A stretch of 64,000 bases of DNA from Allolobophora icterica (lineage: Eukaryota; Annelida; Clitellata; Crassiclitellata; Lumbricidae): assembly GCA_963556255.1 (NCBI GenBank), contig OY744615.1, positions 20,421,033 through 20,485,032 on the forward strand, written 5' to 3'. Position 1 is the stretch's first letter; every line of letters starts with the position of its first letter. The notes beneath the pieces are model-generated. The model had not been told where the DNA came from. It was given only the letters and a program-made list of their open reading frames with translations, and searched no databases. The position numbers were made by a program, and so were the translations under genes. Below, one piece after another: positions 57,269-64,000 of this stretch.

Positions 57269-57570
57269 GAACGGATGCACTGAGTATCAAAGTGATATGA
57301 GATAACAATTTAGTTATTAAAATTGACAAACTTGTTCATTTAGTTGAGTTGTCTGATCTGCTTTGAGGTATTCAACTCTCAGAGATCATAATAACTTCAT
57401 TTTCGTATATATTAGTCAAAGATGAAGACAGGTGGTTAAATTTAGATCCAAGTACTTATGCATGTAATTTGGCACTTTAGGGTGCTGCAAAATTGTCAAG
57501 ATTTGGAACTTGTGTTTGTTTATTTTAATTTATTTAGCACCAATGATTATTTAGCTTATTGTTCCCTGCT
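57269..57570. other. unassigned
   Basis: Nothing recognised between the Merlin remnant and the next LINE end. Confidence 0.4.
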
Positions 57571-57574
57571 TGCG

Positions 57575-57778
57575 GACAGCCATACGGCAGCGTCATGCCT
57601 TCTCTTTGGCTGCTTCCATGACCTGGAATGGGCTCCCTACAATGCTCCACTAAATACCGACTGGTCATTTCACCTCGTTTCCTACTGTCCTCAAAACTGT
57701 GTTCGACCGTGATTGGGCCGGGAGTGCTTGTGAGTAGGCATCTTAAACCAGCTTTAATAATAACAATAATAATAATTG
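57575..57778 (+). mobile_element. LINE C-terminus and tail (GSACE type)
   Basis: The plus strand reads RQRHAFSLAASMTWNGLP, then FPTVLKTVFDRDWAGSACE and stop, then AATAATAACAATAATAAT at 57752-57775 as tail. Same family as 51844-52110. Confidence 0.8.
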
Positions 57779-58206
57779 CAAATATCAGTTGACCTTATCA
57801 GCAGGTGTGCATTAGCACTTTACCGACGAGCATGTACTAAAGTGTATGGAACCTAGTCCCTCTTGTCATTAAAGGGTTAAGGACTATCTTAAGATCTATG
57901 CACATTAGCACATTAACAATCTCAGTGAGCTTGAAGAAGCACACTCCACGTCTTATGAAAGAATTTCAGCCACTGTGGTTCTTTATGTCACATAAGCTGT
58001 TCATATGTAGTGTGATATTTACCATGTAACTATGCGATATGGAAATATTTTTTGATTTAAGTTCAATGATTTTGTGTGTACACGTGTGTGTGTGTGTGTG
58101 TGAACATACCTGAGGCTCAGCCATGCTGCACTGCTATTTAGAAGGTTGCATTGAAAATAATTTAACCGATTTACTACATCAATTTATGGATTTTGTTACT
58201 TTTTAG
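57779..58206. promoter_or_regulatory. upstream region ending in a splice acceptor
   Basis: A (TG)n run lies at 58076-58102. TTTTGTTACTTTTTAG ends at 58206 and is a good acceptor, so the main exon of the large gene would begin at 58207. Confidence 0.45.
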
Positions 58207-58291
58207 TTGTTGAAGAATGCAGATGCGTCCAGTGACATTTTCGAAGTGAACCAGTTACGTTTTCTTATGTTGAAGTAAGATATTCTTCAAC
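58207..58291 (+). promoter_or_regulatory. 5' untranslated part of the main exon with two short upstream frames
   Basis: ATG at 58217 opens an 11-codon frame including its stop (58217-58249), and ATG at 58267 opens a three-codon frame (58267-58278). Both end before the main start and could dampen translation. The exon boundary at 58207 is inferred from the acceptor. Confidence 0.45.
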
Positions 58292-61200
58292 ATGTCGTCC
58301 GTAAAGGTCAACACATGGTCCACAAAGTGCCAGAGTTCAAATGGCTTGAAGGTAACACTTTTTAAGAAGAGAAAGTCTCCTCCAGAAGAGCCAAACGATG
58401 TTGGTGGTGGATCAGCAGAAGAACTTAAGCAGAATCATACTGTGGGACTCGGTGGTCCAAGATGGACCATAGAGAGCAACAAAAATCCATGCAAGCTGGT
58501 AATAAAGCGACGCAAGACAAATGATTACCCAGATAGCAGTAAAGGCATTTGCAGTTCCGGTGAACCAAGCCTGAAAATGCGACTTGTTGCATCGACGACA
58601 AAGGCGAACCAGGACTCTGAAACTACGTTCTTGAGAGTAAAGAATTGGTGCAAACAACAAAACTCAAATTCCGCATCCGTGGCTTTGTGTGACAGTTACC
58701 TGGCCACTGATTTGCAGTCGTCACAGCCGTCCCCAAAATGCAGCGGACTCGAAGGTTGTCTGGCTGCAGAACTGTTTCACTTACAGCCTTCACCAAAAGA
58801 CAGTGGAATTGATGTCAGTTCACCGCCAAGGAGGCTCGATGAAATTCACCTTACGGATGTTAGCGGCTGTGTCGCCATGGCTACAATTTCTGAGAGTACT
58901 ACTACAACGTTTTCAAACGTTACTTCGATGGTGGTTTCCGATGTTGTCATGGCAATGTTTTCAAATGTAGACAGTGCAAATCAAGATGGCATGCTCCATG
59001 CAGCGAAGCATAGTGTGGGCAAGAATGCTTTGAAAACAGGTGAAGCAAGGGCTTGTGGCGAAGTGGTGAATCAGCCTGGTGGAAGAACAACAAGACGTTT
59101 ATCCAATCTGCAATCACTCTGCAGTTATGCCTCACCAAAAGCGTCCTCTGCCGCTGAAGACGATCGAATCATGTTGAGATTGCCGTCATCTATGTTCCGT
59201 TCAACTGTTGCAGGTAATACAAGAACCAAGAATTCATCTGATTCAAGCGCTGCTACAGGCGTCCGTTCCAGGAGACAGATCAGATCAGACTCCAGTAACA
59301 CAGGTGCTCTAGACATCGTTAAAAAGACAGGTAATGGCCTTCAGACTGGTCAGATTCTCACTTCAGTTACAGACTCCAAAGATCCAGGTGTTCCAAAAAT
59401 AACTGGAGTGACAGGTAATAACAACCTAATCGGTCCCATCTTTGTTCGAAAAGGCAAAAACAAAATGAAAACTAGTCAAGTTGTAGATGAAGAATTAAAC
59501 TCCCAAGATACAGACACCACTAGACAAGTGAAAAGCATGGACCAAACTGATCCAGTAGGCACAGTTATGGTCACCAAAAGTTCAAGGGTCTGGAAAGAGA
59601 AGAGAAGCAAGTTGCAAACTGGTCCAAAAGAGAAGAGAAGCAATAGGATTATGGCCAAAATTTACCCAAACATCTCTATCGAGAATAGAAGCGAGGACCA
59701 AACAGATCCAAGCATTACTGAAAAGGAAAGAAGCAAGGCCGAAACTGATACAAGCATTATTGAAACAGATCGAAGCGAGGACCAAACGGATCCAAGCATT
59801 ACTGAAAAGGCTACAAGGAAGGACCAAACAGATCCAAGCATTACTGAAAAGGCTAGAAGGAAAGACCAAACGGATCCAAACATTACTGAAAAGGCTAGAA
59901 GGAAAAACCAAAGGGATCCAAGCAGTACTGAAAAGGCTACAAGGAAGGACCAAACGGATCCAAGCATTACTGAAAAGGATAAAAGCAAGGCCCTAACCGA
60001 TACAAGCGTTATTGAAACAGATCGAAGCGAGGACCAAACTGATCCAAGCATTACTGAAAAGGCTACAAGGAAAGACCAGAGGGATCCAAACATTACTGAA
60101 AAGGCTACAAGGAAGGACCAAACGGATCCAAGCAGTACTGAAAAGGCTACAAGGAAAGACCAAACGGATCCAAACATTACTGAAAAGGCTAGAAGGAAAA
60201 ACCAAAGGGATCCAAGCAGTACTGAAAAGGCTACAAGGAAGGACCAAACGGATCCAAGCATTACTGAAAAAGCTACAAGGAAGGACCAAACTGATCCAAG
60301 CATTACTGAAAAGGCTACAAGGGAGGACCAAACTGATCCGAGCATTACTGAAAAGGCTACAAGGAAGGACCAAACGGATCCAAGCATTACTGAAAAGGAT
60401 AGAATCATGGAGCAAACTACTCGTACCATTACATCGAAGAGTAGAAGCAAGGATCAAATTGGTCAAAGCACTACTGAAAGGAAGAGAAACAAGGCTCCTG
60501 TTGGTACAAGCATCACTGGCAAGTTGAGAAGACAGAAGCATGTTGGTCCAAATGGCATTGCAGCAACGAGCATCAAGGATCCGGCCGAACAGAGCCACCC
60601 TGAAGAGAAAAGCAGCAAGAACCAAACAGCAGTGAGCGTGAAGGTTCCTAATGAACAGAGCCACGCTGTAGAGAAAAGGAGCAAAATCCAAACTAGTTCA
60701 ACTGTTTTGGGAGATGCGAAAACCAAAAGCAGATCTTGTCCAGTCAGTGAAGAAACAAATTCAAAAGACTTGGCTGTCAGTGATGAGGTACAGAGCAAAA
60801 ACCAAGTTAGTCAAAGAATTGTTGATACTATGATGATTAACAAAAATGACCAAGCTTGTCCAGGAATCTCTGGAGAGGCCAGAAGCAAGACCCAAACTGG
60901 TCCAAAAGCTGATAGGGAGATCAGACACAAAAATCAGTGCGTTCCAGTTGTCATTGAAGGAACAAGAAACAGGAATGCAAATGGTTCTGCCATAAAGAGA
61001 GAAATAAAAAGCAGGAACAAAATTTGTCCTAGTGCTACGAAGGAAATGAGCACCAAGGACACGGATGGTGCAGCTGACACTAAAAAGATGAAGTGCCAGA
61101 ACCAAACTAGCCCTGTTGATATACCGCAGACATATTTAAAGGCGGACGCTGCTTCAAGCTGTTCTAGTACGAGAAACAACAGTGAGTTTAACTTGGTGTG

Positions 61201-63181
61201 TGCTTTAAAGTTAAGCACCATGAACCAAACAACTGGAGGCATTGCTTCTAAGACCAGCACTGCAGAAATACAGGGCGGTGATGAAGCTGCAAAGTCTTTG
61301 AAAAGGAAGTCCAGTACCGAAGCATGCGAGTTTATTCCAGAGAGACAGCCTAAGCGCAACAACTCGGCCCTTCAAGCCAGGAAATGGCATGCAGGATCAA
61401 GAAACTCTGCTAGCAGGAGATCATATGGCCGACTGTGTCATGCCACTGAACTTCCACCGCCTCTGTTGACCGTGGCGTGCAGCGACCCATTAAGGACAAT
61501 GGAAAATTCTGTTGAATCCAGGCAAACTAACTCCCTTCTCAGCAGGCCAAACTTGTTACGGGAAAGGCGGCGGTCTGGCTCGACAGCAGCATGCGCTACG
61601 GACGAACGTGCAAAAACTGTTGCAAAGCCGTCATCTCTTGATAATGGACTAACGGAACGAGATCATCAGTTGTCCAGTTTGTACGATTTTGAAGACGATT
61701 CGCCTCCAGTTTTAGATTTAATCAATACATCAGTAAATGGCCGAAGTATTTTTCCTCATCGTTCTCGTTTGCCGTGGAAGGAAAGGTCTGTTGGCAGTTC
61801 AGGTTGCCCTTCAGTTCCACTAAATACATCTACCGATCAGGATGCTCCAAAATCAGTCAATTTGATGCCAAAGTTGGTTCAGTCAAGCCTCGTAAACTCT
61901 GTTGATCTTCCCATAGTAGAAGCCACTGGCTCTCGGTCAAAAAACAAAGTAAGGCAAAAACCGTTAACCAAATCCACTGGCAGTTATATAGGTGAGTTTG
62001 CAAGTTATGTTAGCAGTCATCAGCCAAACTCTAATGAAGCAGAGGAGCATGCTCCTACTTTAAGTACTTCAAATGTAGTTCAGGAAGCTAAGACTGATAA
62101 AGTGGAGCGGTTGAATGTGAACGTAAAAAGAGACAAGGGCCTGCCAGTGGGTGATGCATCGAAAGTTGCAAATGAAAACCGGTCCAAATATTCTGTTACC
62201 AGGAAGAAACTGGAAAAACCTGGTGGTAGAAATACAGTGTCGAAATGTAAAAATCTTTCTAAACCAACTACGTGTGAGTTGCAAACAACGTCTCCGTTGA
62301 GCTTTGAGCCTGAAGTTCGAGATATTTGTCAAGCAGTGACGCAAGACGACAAATCAGGTTTATCTACTTCTAAAGAAAAGCACTTGGAAATTGAAGGTCC
62401 AATAAGTGATGATGCAAGTGCAATGGACTGCAGCCTGTGTACAGATACACTGCGAACAGTTACATATCACAAACCTATTTCTGAAAACACGAGTGAAACC
62501 TCGGAAAATTCTGTTGAACCTGAGGAGTGTGATTTCAGTTCGTTTGTTTCAGGTCACAAAAGCTTAGCATGCCTGCAAGACAAAGTTGCAAGACTTCTCA
62601 GAACTGTTTTTCCAGGCATTGTTGACCTTTACGACAAGCTGAATATCCCAGTGGTTTGCAAGTTACTTGATCAGTTGTTAGACGAGATGGCTTGTGATAA
62701 GACTGAAGGCAAGACTCTGAGTCGTATGGAAACGTGTTGCTGCGACTGTGAGGTGAGGCTGTGTCGAACTCCAACTGAGTGCCTACGAGTGTTTCAGAGA
62801 AAAGTCCTAGGCCTTTTGCGAATTCTTCTTCCATCGACTGACCTTGAAAACGTTGACGCTGTTGACATAGAACTTCTAGTGGATGCTGTAACCTTGGCAA
62901 ACGCAACCGAACTCGGTGAAGAGCTCTGTCCCAGTGAGCCGTGTTGCCTTGGTAGCAGTCACATCCACAAAACAGTGAATGCCAACAGTGAGGAACACTG
63001 CTGCAGCAATGCCTGTTGTTGCTGCCGCCAAGATGGCCAGAGAGACTTGTGTTGCCATGGTGGCGAGCGCAGTCACGACAACCTGAACTTTGGTGGTGAT
63101 GTGCAATATTTTGCCAACCTCGCTTCTACATGCAGTGAAGGTTTACTGTTGAAATCAGAAGAAAGGTGTATCAACAGGTAA
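58292..63181 (+). CDS. large repeat-containing, cysteine-tailed protein of unknown function
   Basis: One uninterrupted 1629-codon frame, unlike anything else in the window. The start has adenine at -3 (CAACATGTCG). Residues 1-460 are polar and rich in serine, threonine and lysine, with a basic cluster KRRK near residue 73. Residues about 469-706 are seventeen 14-residue repeats, consensus DQTDPSITEKATRK (42 bp per unit). Related degenerate SKxQTxP motifs extend to about residue 950. Basic pairs (LKRKSS, QPKRNNS near 1005-1025) could be nuclear signals. Two similar modules follow: KVARLLRTVFPGIVDLYDK (from about 1431) and KVLGLLRILLPSTDLENVD (from about 1504). A CCCDC motif lies at 1482-1486, and a tail with CC, CCCC and CC clusters starts at about 1570. 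No signal peptide or membrane segment is evident. The stop overlaps a donor-like AG|GTAATG, so a further exon is possible, but AATAAA follows 91 bp later. Function is not recognised; a disordered nuclear or scaffold protein is only a guess. Confidence 0.9.
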   Translation: MSSVKVNTWSTKCQSSNGLKVTLFKKRKSPPEEPNDVGGGSAEELKQNHTVGLGGPRWTIESNKNPCKLVIKRRKTNDYPDSSKGICSSGEPSLKMRLVASTTKANQDSETTFLRVKNWCKQQNSNSASVALCDSYLATDLQSSQPSPKCSGLEGCLAAELFHLQPSPKDSGIDVSSPPRRLDEIHLTDVSGCVAMATISESTTTTFSNVTSMVVSDVVMAMFSNVDSANQDGMLHAAKHSVGKNALKTGEARACGEVVNQPGGRTTRRLSNLQSLCSYASPKASSAAEDDRIMLRLPSSMFRSTVAGNTRTKNSSDSSAATGVRSRRQIRSDSSNTGALDIVKKTGNGLQTGQILTSVTDSKDPGVPKITGVTGNNNLIGPIFVRKGKNKMKTSQVVDEELNSQDTDTTRQVKSMDQTDPVGTVMVTKSSRVWKEKRSKLQTGPKEKRSNRIMAKIYPNISIENRSEDQTDPSITEKERSKAETDTSIIETDRSEDQTDPSITEKATRKDQTDPSITEKARRKDQTDPNITEKARRKNQRDPSSTEKATRKDQTDPSITEKDKSKALTDTSVIETDRSEDQTDPSITEKATRKDQRDPNITEKATRKDQTDPSSTEKATRKDQTDPNITEKARRKNQRDPSSTEKATRKDQTDPSITEKATRKDQTDPSITEKATREDQTDPSITEKATRKDQTDPSITEKDRIMEQTTRTITSKSRSKDQIGQSTTERKRNKAPVGTSITGKLRRQKHVGPNGIAATSIKDPAEQSHPEEKSSKNQTAVSVKVPNEQSHAVEKRSKIQTSSTVLGDAKTKSRSCPVSEETNSKDLAVSDEVQSKNQVSQRIVDTMMINKNDQACPGISGEARSKTQTGPKADREIRHKNQCVPVVIEGTRNRNANGSAIKREIKSRNKICPSATKEMSTKDTDGAADTKKMKCQNQTSPVDIPQTYLKADAASSCSSTRNNSEFNLVCALKLSTMNQTTGGIASKTSTAEIQGGDEAAKSLKRKSSTEACEFIPERQPKRNNSALQARKWHAGSRNSASRRSYGRLCHATELPPPLLTVACSDPLRTMENSVESRQTNSLLSRPNLLRERRRSGSTAACATDERAKTVAKPSSLDNGLTERDHQLSSLYDFEDDSPPVLDLINTSVNGRSIFPHRSRLPWKERSVGSSGCPSVPLNTSTDQDAPKSVNLMPKLVQSSLVNSVDLPIVEATGSRSKNKVRQKPLTKSTGSYIGEFASYVSSHQPNSNEAEEHAPTLSTSNVVQEAKTDKVERLNVNVKRDKGLPVGDASKVANENRSKYSVTRKKLEKPGGRNTVSKCKNLSKPTTCELQTTSPLSFEPEVRDICQAVTQDDKSGLSTSKEKHLEIEGPISDDASAMDCSLCTDTLRTVTYHKPISENTSETSENSVEPEECDFSSFVSGHKSLACLQDKVARLLRTVFPGIVDLYDKLNIPVVCKLLDQLLDEMACDKTEGKTLSRMETCCCDCEVRLCRTPTECLRVFQRKVLGLLRILLPSTDLENVDAVDIELLVDAVTLANATELGEELCPSEPCCLGSSHIHKTVNANSEEHCCSNACCCCRQDGQRDLCCHGGERSHDNLNFGGDVQYFANLASTCSEGLLLKSEERCINR

Positions 63182-63272
63182 TGCTGTGAGTTGATTCGTC
63201 TATGTGCTGAACATTTTGCAGATCTAACGGTTTTAGTGTTTTCCGTTCTCATGTCAAGGCAAGCACACTGAA

Positions 63273-63278
63273 AATAAA
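63273..63278 (+). terminator. polyadenylation signal AATAAA
   Basis: A canonical AATAAA lies 91 bp after the stop of the large gene and supports this exon being the last one. Confidence 0.6.
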
Positions 63279-64000
63279 TATGATTAACACTTGAGGGATC
63301 GTAGACCTGTGATTGCAACTGGTCGTAATCTTGCTCTTTTCATTTGTGAAACTGTCTGATGATTTTGCGATTCATTGAGCGTTTGCCTTGTAACACTGGG
63401 TTTGAACCTCCTCCACATGAATTTTCTGCTAGGATCTTTAGCAACTCCTTCATACACGTTAGCTTAGTGCCATTTTGCTGGTAAAGTGGTGCTGTCTATA
63501 TAGGCACATAATAAGGATAATCTCCAAAATAGTTATTATGGAAGGACTTAAACAAGCCCTGAACACATAATTGCTTAGCACCCACCGTTTCCTGATGCCT
63601 TGCTTTTAGATTGTGACACCATACAGGTGTAGGAAATGGTGATACTTGTGTTACTTGGTGAAATTGCACCAATTTATTACTTAGCGGAGTTTTTCTGCCT
63701 CGTTTACGGTTGAAATCCCAAGTGTTCAGTGTGACAGTAGCAGTCGTTAAACAAGTACCGTATGCAACCTATGAGGAATGACTCCCCGATTGTGTTGCCG
63801 TTCTATTGTGTGCATTGTTTTTCCATGTGGATATTTTCTGCTTTGGCGGATAGTTGAATCCAGGATCTTTTAAGGAAGCATGCAGCTGATTTTAAACTAG
63901 GGTAACACTCAGTGTTACAACTTGTTATGTGTATGACAATCTGTAGTCATTCGTTTGTTTTTATCTCATTTTGGTCATGAGTCCGTTTAAGTTTTAGAAT
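63279..64000. other. unassigned downstream DNA
   Basis: No gene, repeat end or array recognised. Confidence 0.4.

Noticed and set aside
56845..57300. 151-codon plus-strand frame
   Set aside because: It overlaps the Merlin transposase signature on the other strand and includes the transposon's terminal repeat.

Overview
The window looks like a piece of repeat-rich animal nuclear DNA. Coding density is very low, there are consensus splice sites, and the interspersed repeats belong to eukaryotic groups: CR1/L2-like and RTE-like LINEs, two tRNA-derived SINE families, hAT-type elements with 8-bp target duplications, a mariner relative and a Merlin relative. Expanded microsatellites and minisatellites cover more than ten kilobases. 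The element mix and the frequent palindrome TAGGCCTA suggest an invertebrate metazoan, but no gene here identifies the species. No operons, rRNA genes, functional tRNA genes or CRISPR arrays were seen.

Layout. 1-11 kb: intergenic DNA with microsatellite blocks, including a 1.27-kb (ATCT)n/(ATCC)n locus that runs into the 3' end of a LINE. 11-20 kb: a 55-bp tandem array, a (GTAT)n block, an internally deleted mariner-like transposon and a near-perfect inverted repeat with arms of about 360 bp. 20-30 kb: hAT-like MITEs with clean target duplications, one nested in another; an element family with 9-bp duplications; a decayed CR1/L2-like LINE; and an RTE-like LINE whose 283-codon C-terminal frame is still open. 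30-42 kb: LINE and SINE ends, a 71-bp array, a (CA)n tract of about 250 bp and an RTE fragment with an 11-bp duplication. 42-48 kb: a 1.4-kb and a 0.7-kb hAT-type element, a LINE carrying a MITE, a three-deep transposon nest, and one LDL-receptor class A exon on the minus strand. 48-51 kb: a degenerate AACTAAAGAACACATCTT minisatellite of about 2.7 kb interrupted by a SINE and a LINE tail. 52-58 kb: an L2/CR1-like LINE split by a MITE, then a Merlin remnant.

58.2-63.3 kb holds the one convincing full gene: an uninterrupted 1629-codon frame with a good start context, an acceptor-like site upstream and AATAAA downstream. It encodes an unrecognised, probably disordered protein with seventeen 14-residue repeats and a cysteine-rich C-terminus. 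The LDLa exon on the other strand shows that a second gene crosses the middle of the window with large transposon-filled introns. The remaining features are mobile or tandem DNA and do not form a pathway.
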